64,000 nt of DNA, from contig NZ_BONW01000001.1 of assembly GCF_016862915.1 (NCBI RefSeq), positions 372,001 through 436,000 on the forward strand, given 5' to 3'. Positions 8,536-17,450 of the stretch are shown here, in pieces. This DNA comes from Plantactinospora endophytica (GTDB lineage: Bacteria; Actinomycetota; Actinomycetes; Mycobacteriales; Micromonosporaceae). Position 1 is the first letter of the stretch, and every line of letters begins with the position of its first letter. A program made the position numbers and the translations under genes. The notes beneath the pieces are model-generated. The model was not told the DNA's origin. It ran no database searches and worked only from the letters and a program-made list of their open reading frames with translations.

Positions 8536-8574
8536 GCCGAGCCGGGCGCCGCCCCCTTCGTCCGCCCCGGCAGC

Positions 8575-8669
8575 CAAGATCGCGGCTGCGCCGCACAAGA
8601 TCGCGGTTGTGGCAGACCAGCACGGCTCTGGTGCACCAGCACGGCCGTGGTGCACAAGATCGCGGCTGG
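8575..8669. repeat. Cluster of short interspersed repeats in a divergent promoter region
   Basis: AAGATCGCGGYTG occurs at about 8576, 8597 and 8656, and two copies of ACCAGCACGGC with flanking TGGTGCA lie between. TGCACCA (8632-8638) and TGGTGCA (8648-8654) form an inverted repeat. The cluster fills the space between the two divergent -10 elements of the Gfo/Idh and NUDIX genes. Confidence 0.8.
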
Positions 8670-8683
8670 CCGGGCCGCCGCAC

Positions 8684-8689
8684 TAATCT
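8684..8689 (+). promoter_or_regulatory. -10 element of NUDIX gene (leaderless)
   Basis: TAATCT ends 6 nt before the ATG at 8696. Confidence 0.55.
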
Positions 8690-8695
8690 CGCTGC

Positions 8696-9526
8696 ATGAC
8701 CAGCTTTGCCGCCCCGGAGTCGATCGCCGCACACGCCCGCCGGTTCTACGCCGAGGGCGGGGTACCGGCGCCGCCCCGGACGGCCGCGACCGTACTGCTG
8801 CTCCGGCCCGACGCCGCCGGCCGGGACGGCTTCGAGGTGTACATGATCCGCCGCGCCGCCACGATGACCTTCGGCGGCATGTACGCCTTCCCGGGCGGCA
8901 GCGTCGACCCGGGCGACTCGGAGATCCGGCTGGACTGGTCCGGCCCCGGGCCGGCGGACTGGGGGAACCGGCTCGGTCAGCCGCCCGGCCCGGCCCAGGC
9001 GCTGGTCTGCGCGGCGGCCCGGGAGGTCTTCGAGGAGGCGGGCGTACTCCTCGCCGGCCCGGACCACGAGACGGTGGTCGGCGACGTCAGCGGCGAGGAG
9101 TGGGAGCGGGCCCGGCAGGCGTTGGTGAACCGGCGTACCGGCTTCGCCGACCTGCTCCGGGACTGTCGGCTGACCCTCCGCTCCGACCTGCTGCTGCCGT
9201 GGAGCCGGTGGATCACGCCGGAGTTCGAGCCGCGCCGCTTCGACACGTACTTCTTCGTGGCGCTGCTGCCGACCGGGCAGGTGCCCCGGGACGTCTCCGG
9301 GGAGGCCGACCAGACGATGTGGATCCGCCCGACGGAGGCGCTGGCCCGGTACGAGGCGGGCGAGATGACCATGCTGCCACCCACGATCATCACGCTGACC
9401 GAGATCGGCAACTGCCCGGACCTGGCCGCGCTGCCCGCCGCTGCAGCCGGCCGGGACGCCTCCATCCCGGTCATGCCCCGCTTCGCCCAGGCCGAGGACG
9501 GCACCTCGCACTTCGTGCTCGACTGA
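8696..9526 (+). CDS. NUDIX hydrolase (NUDT7/NUDT19-like)
   Basis: A 276-residue pyrophosphohydrolase. The first half carries MYAFPGGSVDPGD and the Nudix helix AAREVFEEAGVLL, separated by an insertion of about 30 residues, an arrangement of the peroxisomal NUDT7/NUDT19 and bacterial relatives that cleave CoA esters or nucleotide sugars. The segment WITPEFEPRRFDTYFFVA is typical of the same group. The substrate cannot be fixed from sequence. Start ATG follows a TAATCT hexamer, leaderless. Convergent with pstB across a strong hairpin. Confidence 0.88.
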   Translation: MTSFAAPESIAAHARRFYAEGGVPAPPRTAATVLLLRPDAAGRDGFEVYMIRRAATMTFGGMYAFPGGSVDPGDSEIRLDWSGPGPADWGNRLGQPPGPAQALVCAAAREVFEEAGVLLAGPDHETVVGDVSGEEWERARQALVNRRTGFADLLRDCRLTLRSDLLLPWSRWITPEFEPRRFDTYFFVALLPTGQVPRDVSGEADQTMWIRPTEALARYEAGEMTMLPPTIITLTEIGNCPDLAALPAAAAGRDASIPVMPRFAQAEDGTSHFVLD

Positions 9527-9538
9527 AGCGGAGAACCA

Positions 9539-9592
9539 CGTGATCCCGGAGAGTTCGGCCGGTCTGGGCGAGCCGAACTCTCCGGGATCACG
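9539..9592. terminator. Bidirectional terminator hairpin, 21-bp perfect stem
   Basis: The arm CGTGATCCCGGAGAGTTCGG(C) at 9539-9559 is exactly complementary to 9572-9592, loop 12 nt. It sits between the convergent ends of the NUDIX gene and pstB. Confidence 0.85.
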
Positions 9593-9612
9593 AAGGACTG
9601 TGTGTCAGGCCG

Positions 9613-10389
9613 TCAGCCGAAGCGGCCGGTGATGTAGTCCTCGGTCTTCTTGACGCTCGGGTTGCTGAAGATCTTCTGGGTGTCGTCGTACTCGATGAGT
9701 CGGCCCGGGTCGCCGGTCTGCTCGATCGAGAAGAAGGCCGTACGGTCGGAGACCCGGGCCGCCTGCTGCATGTTGTGCGTCACGATGATGATCGTGTAGC
9801 GGTCCTTCAGCTTGAACATCAGGTCCTCGATCGCCAGCGTGGAGATCGGGTCCAGCGCCGAGCAGGGCTCGTCCATCAGCACGACCTGCGGCTCGACCGC
9901 GATGGTCCGGGCGATGCAGAGCCGCTGCTGCTGCCCGCCGCTCAGGCCCGCGCCGGGCTTGCCGAGCCGGTCCTTGACCTCGTCCCAGAGGTTCGCCGAC
10001 TTCAGCGCCCGCTCGGCGGCGTCCTCCAGGACCGACTTCTTGCGTACCCCGTTGAGCCGCAGCCCGGCGACCACGTTGTCGAAGATCGACATGGTCGGGA
10101 ACGGGTTCGGCCGCTGGAAGACCATCCCGATCATCCGGCGTACGGCGGTCACGTCGACGTCCCGCTCGTAGATGTTCTGGTCGTCGATGGTGAGCTTGCC
10201 CTCGACCCGGGCGGCGGGCAGTACCTCGTGCATCCGGTTGATGGTGCGCAGGAAGGTCGACTTGCCGCAGCCCGAGGGTCCGATGAGCGCGGTGACGGTC
10301 TTCGGCTCGACGGTGAGGTTGATGTCCTCGATCGCCTTGAACCCGCCGTAGTACGCGGTGACGCTTGTCGCGTCGATACGCTTGGCCAT
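9613..10389 (-). CDS. pstB: Phosphate ABC transporter ATP-binding protein PstB
   Basis: A 258-residue ABC ATPase energising high-affinity phosphate uptake. Walker [10 protein letters not shown], the Q-loop in [14 protein letters not shown] (a PstB-typical sequence), signature LSGGQQQR, Walker [14 protein letters not shown] and switch His in VTHNMQQA are all intact. Of two close ATGs the inner one at 10389 is chosen because GAAGGA then stands 6 nt upstream, whereas it abuts the outer one at 10395. Last gene of pstS-C-A-B; 15 bp follow pstA. Confidence 0.96.
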   Translation of the reverse strand: MAKRIDATSVTAYYGGFKAIEDINLTVEPKTVTALIGPSGCGKSTFLRTINRMHEVLPAARVEGKLTIDDQNIYERDVDVTAVRRMIGMVFQRPNPFPTMSIFDNVVAGLRLNGVRKKSVLEDAAERALKSANLWDEVKDRLGKPGAGLSGGQQQRLCIARTIAVEPQVVLMDEPCSALDPISTLAIEDLMFKLKDRYTIIIVTHNMQQAARVSDRTAFFSIEQTGDPGRLIEYDDTQKIFSNPSVKKTEDYITGRFG

Positions 10390-10404
10390 GATCATTCCTT
10401 CGGG

Positions 10405-11496
10405 TTAGCGGCTGAACCGGTTGCGGCGGGCCAGCAGTTTCGCCGCGATCGTCAGGACCAGCACGAGGGCGACGAGGGTGAGTGCCGCGGCCCAGGCCCG
10501 GGCCGGCGCGTACCGGGAGGCGTCCCCGGCCTGCTGGTAGACGAAGAGCGCCAGCGACGACTGGTTGTTCTCGAACGGGTTGAAGTTGATCGCCGCGCCG
10601 CCGCCGGCCACCAGCAGCACCGGCGCGGTCTCGCCGGCCGCCCGGGCGACGGCCAGCATCACGCCGGTGACGATGCCGGGCAGTGCGGTGGGGAGCACGA
10701 TCCGCAGGATCGTCTTCCACTTCGGGATGCCGAGCGCGTACGAGCCCTCCCGCAGCGGCGCCGGCACCAGCCGGAGCATCTCCTCGGTGGACCGGACGAT
10801 GGTCGGCAGCATCAGCACGCTCAACGCCAGCGAGGCGGCGAATCCCGAGTAGCCCGGCCGGCCGTCGTTGAAGTACGGCGACACGATCAGGATCCAGAAG
10901 GCCAGCACGAAGAGGCCGGCGACGATCGACGGGATGCCGGTCATCACGTCCACGAAGAACCGGATGGTGAAGGCGAACCGGCCCCGGCCGTACTCGACGA
11001 TGTAGATGGCGCAGGCGATGCCGAGCGGCACGGTGATCAGGGTGGCGACGCCGACCTGCTCCAACGTGCCGACGATCGCGTGGTACGCGCCGCCGTTCGG
11101 GTCGCGGGCGCCGATGTTGTTCATCGAGCTGCCGAAGAAGTCGCCGTCCAGCCGCTCGATCCCCTTGCTGACCAGGGTCCAGGTGACCGAGGCCAGCGGC
11201 AGCAGGGCGAGTACGAAGGCGGAGTGGATCAGCGCGCTCCAGGTGCGGTTGCGCGCCTGCCGCCGCCCCTCCACCGCGTTGCTGGCGGCGAAGAGGCCGA
11301 CCAGGTAGAAGACCACCGCGAGGGCGACGACCAGGGCGGTGCCGCCGATGCCGGCGCCGTAGACCAGCGCGGCGGCGAGTACCACGGCGGCGACCGCGAT
11401 GCCGAGGCTCGCCACCACCGGCAGTTTGCGGGTACGCAGTTGCGGGCTCTGCCCCGGCGCGGCCGAGGGAGGTGCCGGTGTCATTGTCGTCGTCAT
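10405..11496 (-). CDS. pstA: Phosphate ABC transporter permease PstA
   Basis: A 363-residue inner-membrane permease. A Pro/Gln-rich cytoplasmic N-terminus precedes three non-conserved hydrophobic helices, then the BPD_transp_1 core with GIPSIVAGLFVLAFWIL and the EAA-type coupling loop (YALGIPKWKTILRIVLPTAL). Its ATG overlaps the pstC stop in ATGA, so translation is coupled. GGAG lies 8 nt before the start. Confidence 0.94.
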   Translation of the reverse strand: MTTTMTPAPPSAAPGQSPQLRTRKLPVVASLGIAVAAVVLAAALVYGAGIGGTALVVALAVVFYLVGLFAASNAVEGRRQARNRTWSALIHSAFVLALLPLASVTWTLVSKGIERLDGDFFGSSMNNIGARDPNGGAYHAIVGTLEQVGVATLITVPLGIACAIYIVEYGRGRFAFTIRFFVDVMTGIPSIVAGLFVLAFWILIVSPYFNDGRPGYSGFAASLALSVLMLPTIVRSTEEMLRLVPAPLREGSYALGIPKWKTILRIVLPTALPGIVTGVMLAVARAAGETAPVLLVAGGGAAINFNPFENNQSSLALFVYQQAGDASRYAPARAWAAALTLVALVLVLTIAAKLLARRNRFSR

Positions 11497-12623
11497 GCTG
11501 CGGACTCCGTGAACTCCCGGCGCCGGTAGATGATCGCCCGCGCGGTGATGTTGACGATCAGGGTGATCGAGAAGAGCACCAGGCCGGAGGCGATCAGCGC
11601 GCCCCGGCCGACGTCGTTGGCCTCGCCGAACGCGTTGGCGATGTTGGCCGCGACGGTGTTGCCGCCGTTCTCGATCAGGTTGAACGAGATGTTGGAGACG
11701 ATGCCGAGGGTCATCGCCAGCGCGATGGTCTCGCCGAGCGCCCGGCCCAGGCCGAGCATCGTGGCGCCGATGACGCCGGGGCGGCCGTACGGCAGCACCG
11801 CCGTGCGGATCATCTCCCACTTGGTGGCGCCGAGCGCGAGCGCGGCCTCCTCGTTGGCGGTCGGGGTCTGCCGGAACACCTCGCGGGAGAGCGAGGTGAT
11901 GATCGGCAGCACCATGATGGCCAGCACCAGCGAGCCGAGCAGGATCGACCGGCCGAACGGCCCCTCACCACCGAAGATCGGGATCCAGCCGAAGTACTTG
12001 TTCAGCCAGACCGAGAACTCCTGGACCGGGCCGTAGAAGAAGTCCCGGCCCCAGAGCCCGAAGACCACGCTCGGTACGGCGGCCAGCAGGTCGATCAGGA
12101 AGCCCAGCGCGGTACCGACCCGGCGGGGCGCGTAGTGCGACAGGTAGAGCGCGATGCCCAGTGCCACCGGTACGGCCAGCAGCAGGGCCAGCAGCGACGT
12201 GAGTACGGTGCCGAAGGCCAGCGCGCCGATGCCGAACCTCGGCTGTGCCTCGTTGGGGAACCAGCCCTCGAAGGTGAAGAAGTTGGCGGTGTTGGCGTTC
12301 AGCGCCGGTACGGCCTTGGCGATCAGGAAGATCGCGATCGCCACGATGATGACCAGCACCATCGTGCCGGCCGCCATGGTGAAGCCCTGGAAGAGGCGCT
12401 CGGCGCCGAAGGCGCTGCGCCGGGGCAGGGCACCGCCGCCACCCAGGCCGGTACCACCTCCGCCACCGCCGCCGCCGCGCCAGCCGGCTCCGTCGGGAGC
12501 GCGGTCCGCGGGTGTCACGGGTACGTCGACCGACAGCGCGGCACCGGCGGACCCGGCGTGACCGATGGTCACACGAGGTCCGCCGGTGCCGGCGTTGGCC
12601 GAGCGGTCTGGGGTGTCGCCCAT
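11493..12623 (-). CDS. pstC: Phosphate ABC transporter permease PstC
   Basis: A 376-residue permease that pairs with PstA. The first 70 residues are hydrophilic and end in glycine runs; six membrane helices follow, with LAAVPSVVFGLWG and the EAA loop EEAALALGATKWEMIRT. The glycine-rich N-terminal tail is longer than in most PstC proteins. GGAG precedes the ATG by about 11 nt. The 50-bp gap from pstS contains no evident terminator, so the four pst genes are likely one transcript. Confidence 0.94.
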   Translation of the reverse strand: MGDTPDRSANAGTGGPRVTIGHAGSAGAALSVDVPVTPADRAPDGAGWRGGGGGGGGTGLGGGGALPRRSAFGAERLFQGFTMAAGTMVLVIIVAIAIFLIAKAVPALNANTANFFTFEGWFPNEAQPRFGIGALAFGTVLTSLLALLLAVPVALGIALYLSHYAPRRVGTALGFLIDLLAAVPSVVFGLWGRDFFYGPVQEFSVWLNKYFGWIPIFGGEGPFGRSILLGSLVLAIMVLPIITSLSREVFRQTPTANEEAALALGATKWEMIRTAVLPYGRPGVIGATMLGLGRALGETIALAMTLGIVSNISFNLIENGGNTVAANIANAFGEANDVGRGALIASGLVLFSITLIVNITARAIIYRRREFTESAA

Positions 12624-12673
12624 CTGCTCGCTCGCTCCGTTTGACGAAGTTATGAGGATGATCTATCGGTGGA

Positions 12674-13777
12674 TCAGGCGAGAGCCTTGACCGACGCCTC
12701 GACCTTGGTGCGGACCGTCTCCGGCAGCGGGGCGTAGCCCAGCTCGGTCAGGTCGGCCTGCCCGTCGGTGCTGGCGGCGTAGCTCAGGAAGCCCTTGACC
12801 AGCGCCAGCTTGTCGGCGGCGAGGCCCTTGGAGCAGACGATCTCGTAGGTCACCAGGACGATCGGGTACGCCCCGGCCTCCTTGGTGTTGAAGTCGATCT
12901 TCATCTTGAGGTCGTCGCCCTGGCCGACCACCTCGGCGCCGGCGATGGTCTTACCGGCCGACTCCGGGGTCAGCTCGGCGAACTCGCCCGCCCCGTTGCC
13001 GATCTTGGCCATCTTCAGGCCGCCGTTCTCGGCGTACGACATCTCGACGTAGCTGATGCTGCCCTTGGCCTGCTTGACCGCGCTGGCAACACCGTCCGAC
13101 TTGGCCGCACCGGTGCCGCCCGGGGCCTTCCACGCCTTGCCCTTGCCGAAGGTCCAGTCGGCCTCGGCGGTCTTGGCCAGGAAGTCGGTGAAGTTGTCGG
13201 TGGTGCCCGACTCGTCCGAGCGGTGCACGGTCTGGATGGTGCTCGACGGCAGGGTCGCGCCGGGGTTGTCCGCCTTGATCGCGGCGTCGTCCCACTTGGT
13301 GACCTTGCCAGCGAAGATCTTGGCGAGGGTGGCCGGCTTGAGCTGGAGGTTGTCCAGGCCGTCCACGTTGTAGACGATCGCGACCGGGCCGATCACCATC
13401 GGCAGGTGGATGGCCTTGCCGCCCGAGCACTTCGCGTCGGCCTTCGGCTGCTCCTCGTCCTTGAGCGCCGAGTCCGAGCCGGCGAAGTCCGCGGTGCCGG
13501 CGATGAAGGCCTGGATGCCCGCGCCGGAGCCGCTCGGCTCGTAGTTGATGGTCGAGCCAGCGCACTTCTGCTGGTACGCCTTGCGCCACTCGTCGACCGC
13601 GTTCTTCTGCGCCGACGAACCCTGGGCGTTGATGGTCCCCGTGGCGCAGTCGGCCGCCGCGGAGGACCCGGAGGCCGATGGCTCGGTGGGCTCGTTATTG
13701 TCCGAGCCGCACGCGCTGACTGCCAGTGCCGTGGCCAGAGCGAGACAGGCAATGGTGCCGTGCCGCTGGAGCTTCAC
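12674..13777 (-). CDS. pstS: Phosphate-binding lipoprotein PstS
   Basis: A 367-residue extracytoplasmic phosphate receptor. The signal peptide ends in the lipobox LAVSAC; the mature protein has an acidic/Ser linker and the PstS fold with phosphate-contacting segments INAQGSSAQKNAVDEW, SGSGAGIQAF and TVHRSDESGTTDNFTDFL. The GTG at 13777 is chosen over one six codons upstream because AAGGGA stands 9 nt before it and the signal peptide then begins properly. A PHO box lies about 120 bp upstream. Confidence 0.95.
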   Translation of the reverse strand: MKLQRHGTIACLALATALAVSACGSDNNEPTEPSASGSSAAADCATGTINAQGSSAQKNAVDEWRKAYQQKCAGSTINYEPSGSGAGIQAFIAGTADFAGSDSALKDEEQPKADAKCSGGKAIHLPMVIGPVAIVYNVDGLDNLQLKPATLAKIFAGKVTKWDDAAIKADNPGATLPSSTIQTVHRSDESGTTDNFTDFLAKTAEADWTFGKGKAWKAPGGTGAAKSDGVASAVKQAKGSISYVEMSYAENGGLKMAKIGNGAGEFAELTPESAGKTIAGAEVVGQGDDLKMKIDFNTKEAGAYPIVLVTYEIVCSKGLAADKLALVKGFLSYAASTDGQADLTELGYAPLPETVRTKVEASVKALA

Positions 13778-13810
13778 CTGAAAGGGTCCCTTCACCTTGT
13801 ACGAGGCAAG

Positions 13811-13829
13811 CCCGGGGCGCCGCCCCGGG
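13811..13829 (-). promoter_or_regulatory. Hairpin in the pstS leader
   Basis: CCCGGGGC and GCCCCGGG flank a 3-nt loop, and a second small inverted repeat (GCCGG/CCGGC) follows at once toward the PHO box. It lies between the PHO box and the pstS ribosome binding site, so it would be in the 5' untranslated region. Any attenuation role is a guess. Confidence 0.4.
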
Positions 13830-13894
13830 GGCCGGCTGGTGACCGGCTAGTAGGGAAAGTTAGGAGCACCAGGTAGCCGGCTCGCCCGTCGTGA

Positions 13895-13911
13895 GTGAAC
13901 GCAGGGTGAAC
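13895..13911 (-). promoter_or_regulatory. PHO box upstream of pstS
   Basis: On the minus strand GTTCACC followed 11 bp on by GTTCACT: two adjacent PHO-box units matching the actinobacterial PhoP consensus GTTCACC. The rest of the 448-bp interval to mshD (13912-14225) shows no further gene or repeat that I can recognise. Confidence 0.75.
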
Positions 13912-14225
13912 AGGGGTGGCCGACTGGATGGCCGGATCCTGAGGGCAAGATGTCCGTTCCGTGAACCGTGGGACCGGTGCGACATCTAGTGCTATTAGTA
14001 CGGTTCGTGACCCGCCCGGGCCAACCGGACGGCCAGTTGCCGCTGCGCCGTACGGACCGTGTGGGTCCACCGGGCGGACAGTGCCGGCCGCCGTGCGGTC
14101 ACCGCCGATCGGCCGCCCGGCCTCCGACCGTCCACGCCGGACGGCAGCCCCGGAGGGGGCGGTTTTCGGCTCTGGTCGGGCCGGGCTTCGGCTGCTGCTC
14201 CGTTCAGACCACGGTCCGGCTGCGG

Positions 14226-15218
14226 TCAGGCCGGGGTGTCCGGGGAGGTCGTCGGGCGGCGGTACTGCACGTGCCGCAGCCAGTTCGCGAAGCCGAGCCG
14301 GGTGTACAACGCCATCGCGCCGGTGTTCGACTCGTCGACGTAGAGCATCACCCGGGTCAGTCCACGGTCACGCAAGTGGTGCAGACCGGCCAGGGTGAGC
14401 GCCCGGCCCAGACCGAGCCGGTGCGCGTCGGGGTCGACGCCCAGCACGTACACCTCGCCGATCGGGGCGGACCCCGTCGGGCCGTGCTCGTCGGTCCGGC
14501 CGCGTACCTCGGCGGGGCCGTGCACCTTCGTCCAGTGGAAGCCGAGCAGCCGCCCCGACGACTCCTCGACGGCGAGCAGGAAGCCGGCCGGGTCGAACCA
14601 CGGCTCGGCGAGCCGCAGTCCCAGGTCGGCCGGGGTCCAGCGGCCCTGCTCCGGATGGCTGGCGAAGGCCCGCCGGTTGACCGCCAGCCAGGCGTCGTCG
14701 TCCGCGCCCGGCCGGAACGCGCGCAGCGAGATCCCGGCCGGCAGCTCGAATCCGGGCAACGGCTCACGCAGCGACCGGCGCAGTTGCCAGAGCACCCGGG
14801 ACCGGTCCAGTCCCAGGTCGAGGGCGAGCGCGGCGGCGGAGGGATGGTCGCTGTGCGCCCAGACCAGCAGCGCGCCGGTTCCGGGTACGGCCTCCAGCGC
14901 CGCCGAGACCAGGGCGCGGCCGAGCCCGTGCCGGCGCCACATCGGATGTACGACGAGTTCGGCGGAAACCTCGGCCGCCCCGTCCTGCGGTTCCAGGTGC
15001 GCGTACCCGAGCACGGTGCCGGCCGGGTCCCGGACCACCAGGTGGGTCGCGGGCCCCTCTCCGGCGTGCCGGAGGCGGAGCGTGACGTGCTCGGAGAGGG
15101 GGTCGGCACCGTCGGCGGCGCTCGCCGCGCCGGCCAACGCGAGAATCCCCTCGACCTCGTCCGGTGCGAGCCTTTCGAGCCTGGTCACCCGTGGCTCCGC
15201 CGCCTGCCCCCTGATCAT
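14226..15218 (-). CDS. mshD: Mycothiol synthase MshD
   Basis: A 330-residue tandem GNAT acetyltransferase catalysing the last step of mycothiol synthesis, acetylation of Cys-GlcN-Ins by acetyl-CoA. Both GNAT domains are visible: the N-terminal one with ELVVHPMWRRHGLGRALV (CoA-binding R/Q-x-x-G-x-A type loop) and the C-terminal one with IGEVYVLGVDPDAHRLGLGR, ending LYVDESNTGAMALYTRLGF. The ATG at 15218 has TACGGT ending 6 nt upstream; a GTG ten codons in, behind GGAG, is an alternative. The glnR-mshD-pstB neighbourhood agrees with that in mycobacteria. Confidence 0.93.
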   Translation of the reverse strand: MIRGQAAEPRVTRLERLAPDEVEGILALAGAASAADGADPLSEHVTLRLRHAGEGPATHLVVRDPAGTVLGYAHLEPQDGAAEVSAELVVHPMWRRHGLGRALVSAALEAVPGTGALLVWAHSDHPSAAALALDLGLDRSRVLWQLRRSLREPLPGFELPAGISLRAFRPGADDDAWLAVNRRAFASHPEQGRWTPADLGLRLAEPWFDPAGFLLAVEESSGRLLGFHWTKVHGPAEVRGRTDEHGPTGSAPIGEVYVLGVDPDAHRLGLGRALTLAGLHHLRDRGLTRVMLYVDESNTGAMALYTRLGFANWLRHVQYRRPTTSPDTPA

Positions 15219-15224
15219 CTTCCC

Positions 15225-15230
15225 ACCGTA
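15225..15230 (-). promoter_or_regulatory. -10 element of mshD (leaderless)
   Basis: TACGGT on the minus strand ends 6 nt before the ATG at 15218. Confidence 0.5.
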
Positions 15231-15264
15231 GCCCCTGCTCCGGCCCTGCCCGCCGACCGGACGC

Positions 15265-16503
15265 TCAGAACCGCACCGGCCGCCCACCCACCGGGTCACC
15301 GGTCGCCGGCTGACCGACTTCCGGGTCACCGGTCGACGACTGCCCGCCCGTCGGAGTACGGGTCGCCGGCAGCCCGCCGGGCGGAGTACCGGTGCCGGGC
15401 TGCCCGCCGCCTGGTGCTGATCCGCCGCCGGATGCCGGGCCGCTGCCTTGCGTTGGCCCGCCGCCCGGTGCTGGCCCGCTGGCCGGCGGGGCGAGCGGTG
15501 GCTGGTTGGTGCTCGGTGGGGTGGTCTGCGGCGGGCCGGTCGGTAGTGCGGCGAGCGCGTACTGCCGGCCGAGGTCGGGGAGCAGCCAGTACAGCGCGAT
15601 CACCGTGCCCTGCCGGTTGCCGCCGGCGTCGTGCAGCAGCACGATCGCCCCGGGGGCGATTCCGGCGGTCACCCGCGCCGCGATGGCCCCGGATCCGGGC
15701 CGGGTCCAGTCCTGGGGATCAACCGCCCAGTGCAGCGAGGTCATGCCCAACTGCTGGGCCGCCGCGACCACGGACGCGGTCCAGGCGCCGCCCGGCTGCC
15801 GGAAGTACGCGATCCGCGCGTCGGGCACGGCGGCCCGGATCGCCTCGTTGGTGCGTACCAGGTCGGCGAGGATGGTGGCGCTGGGCCGGCTGCCGAGTTT
15901 GACGTCGTGCGTCCAGGAGTGGTTGCACAGGGTGTGGCCGTCGGCCACGATCGCCCGGACCAGTTCCGGGTACGCCTGCGCGTTCTGCCCGACCAGGCAG
16001 AAGGTGGCCCTGACGTGGTATTCCCGCAGGATGTCCAGGATCTGCGGGGTGTACCGGGGATCGGGGCCGTCGTCGAAGGTCAGCGCGACGTAGCGGGCGC
16101 CGGTGCTGACCCGGGCGCCGTACGGCCCACCGGGCTCGGCCGGAAGCTGCGGCGGCGCGTACGGCTGCGTCCGGTCCGGATCCGTGGACCTGGGTTTCGG
16201 GGTACCGCCAGGTGTCGGGGTTGGCGGTGCCGGGAGCACCGGTCCGGTCCGGCCCCCGGCCGGTCCGCCCGGCTGTCCCGGATCGGCCCGTTTCTCGGTG
16301 GCCCCGCCGGACCGGTTTCCGGACCCTCCGTCCGGCTGCTCCCCGGACCGCAGGTCGGCCTCGTGCTGGGCCCGGCTCTCGGGCACCGCCAGTGGCCCGC
16401 CGGGTCGGCCGAGGGTGTGGCCGAGCGCGTAGGCGCCGCCGAGCACGGTGGCGGTGACCACCGTGGCGACGGCGAGCATCTGGGTTCTCGACATGGCCGA
16501 CAT
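15265..16503 (-). CDS. Secreted polysaccharide deacetylase (NodB/CE4)
   Basis: A 412-residue exported enzyme. An uncleaved or signal N-terminal helix (ATVVTATVLGGAYALGHTLG) leads into a Pro/Gly-rich linker, then a NodB domain with catalytic TFDDGPDPRYTP, zinc ligands in NHSWTHD, FRQPGGAW and LHDAGG, that is, all five CE4 motifs. It should remove acetyl groups from peptidoglycan or another wall polymer. After the domain comes an 80-residue disordered tail of Gly/Pro and short TGxxxxGQP-like repeats, probably wall-spanning. Start could also be the ATG three codons in. It sits between glnR and mshD. Confidence 0.88.
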   Translation of the reverse strand: MSAMSRTQMLAVATVVTATVLGGAYALGHTLGRPGGPLAVPESRAQHEADLRSGEQPDGGSGNRSGGATEKRADPGQPGGPAGGRTGPVLPAPPTPTPGGTPKPRSTDPDRTQPYAPPQLPAEPGGPYGARVSTGARYVALTFDDGPDPRYTPQILDILREYHVRATFCLVGQNAQAYPELVRAIVADGHTLCNHSWTHDVKLGSRPSATILADLVRTNEAIRAAVPDARIAYFRQPGGAWTASVVAAAQQLGMTSLHWAVDPQDWTRPGSGAIAARVTAGIAPGAIVLLHDAGGNRQGTVIALYWLLPDLGRQYALAALPTGPPQTTPPSTNQPPLAPPASGPAPGGGPTQGSGPASGGGSAPGGGQPGTGTPPGGLPATRTPTGGQSSTGDPEVGQPATGDPVGGRPVRF

Positions 16504-16626
16504 CAGCGGCCCGCCCCGTAAACCGCCGTGGAAACCGCTGATGCCACGTCTGCCTCCTCCGGATGCTTCCGGTCAAGGCTACGTACGGGTTGCCTGAATT
16601 CTCAGTGTTTCTCGCTTTTGTGGTTA

Positions 16627-16661
16627 CTTCGCTTCACGTTCGTACTTTGCTTCACGTTCGT
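16627..16661. repeat. Two 17-bp direct repeats upstream of the deacetylase
   Basis: CTTYGCTTCACGTTCGT occurs at 16627-16643 and 16645-16661, an 18-bp period (about 1.7 helical turns), about 125 bp before the deacetylase start. On the deacetylase strand it reads GTGAAGC twice. A regulator site is possible. Confidence 0.6.
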
Positions 16662-16671
16662 GCCGGGACAA

Positions 16672-16708
16672 CAAGAAGGCCGCCCGGTCGCGCCGGGTGG
16701 CCTTCTTG
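16672..16708 (-). terminator. Terminator downstream of glnR
   Basis: Arms CAAGAAGGCCGCCCGG and CCGGGTGGCCTTCTTG (one mismatch) with a 5-nt loop, starting 28 nt after the glnR stop. Confidence 0.8.
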
Positions 16709-16736
16709 GTCGAGTCGGGATCGCCGCCGGATCGGC

Positions 16737-17450
16737 TCAGACGGGCAGCGGCACGTTCTCCGTCTCCGGCAGCGGCCGGGACGGCGGAGTGACGAACTTG
16801 TAGCCGACCTGCCGTACGGTGCCGATCATCGACTCGTACTCCGAGCCGAGTTTCGCCCGCAGTCGACGTACGTGCACGTCGACGGTGCGGGTGCCGCCGA
16901 AGTAGTCGTAGCCCCAGACCTCGCGGAGCAACTGGTCCCGGGTGAAGACCCGCCCCGGGTGCTGGGCGAGGAACTTGAGCAGCTCGAACTCCTTGTAGGT
17001 CAGGTCGAGCGGCCGGCCCTTCAGCTTGGCGGCGTAGGTGTCCGGGTCGATGGTCAGCTCGCCGGCCCGGATCAGCCCGCCGGCCGCCGCCGTCGCGTTG
17101 CTGAGCCGGCCCACCGCCAGTCGCAGCCGGGCCTCCACCTCGGCCGGTCCGGCGCTGGCCAGGATGACGTCGTCGACGCCCCAGTCCGCGTTCAGGGCGA
17201 TCAGACCGGCCTCGGTCACCACCGCGATCAGCGGCACGCCGAGCCCGGTGGCGTGCAGCATCCGGCAGGTCGCCCGCGCCTCGCTCAGCTCCGAGCGGGC
17301 ATCGACGAGTACGGCGTCCGGGCTCGGCCCGGACACGAGGGTGCGGACATCGCGCGGAGCGGTACGCACCGAGTGGGGCAGCAGGTCGAGTGCCGGCAGC
17401 ACTACGGAAGGTTCGCCTGCGCGCGCGGTCACCAGCAGCAGGATCTCCAC
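16737..17450 (-). CDS. glnR: GlnR-type orphan OmpR-family response regulator
   Basis: A 237-residue DNA-binding protein, by recalled similarity the actinobacterial nitrogen regulator GlnR. The N-terminal receiver is atypical: the aspartate of [12 protein letters not shown] is kept but the acidic pocket is degenerate, as in GlnR, which works without a cognate kinase. The C-terminal winged helix contains [40 protein letters not shown] and [12 protein letters not shown], nearly the same as Streptomyces GlnR as I recall it. The GTG start follows GGAGG by 6 nt. Its position next to mshD and lmeA is conserved in mycobacteria. Confidence 0.85.
   Translation of the reverse strand: MEILLLVTARAGEPSVVLPALDLLPHSVRTAPRDVRTLVSGPSPDAVLVDARSELSEARATCRMLHATGLGVPLIAVVTEAGLIALNADWGVDDVILASAGPAEVEARLRLAVGRLSNATAAAGGLIRAGELTIDPDTYAAKLKGRPLDLTYKEFELLKFLAQHPGRVFTRDQLLREVWGYDYFGGTRTVDVHVRRLRAKLGSEYESMIGTVRQVGYKFVTPPSRPLPETENVPLPV

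Noticed and set aside
8530-8732. N-terminal extension of the Gfo/Idh protein
   Set aside because: The 70 extra codons read through the repeat cluster and past the promoter; the Rossmann fold starts at 8522.
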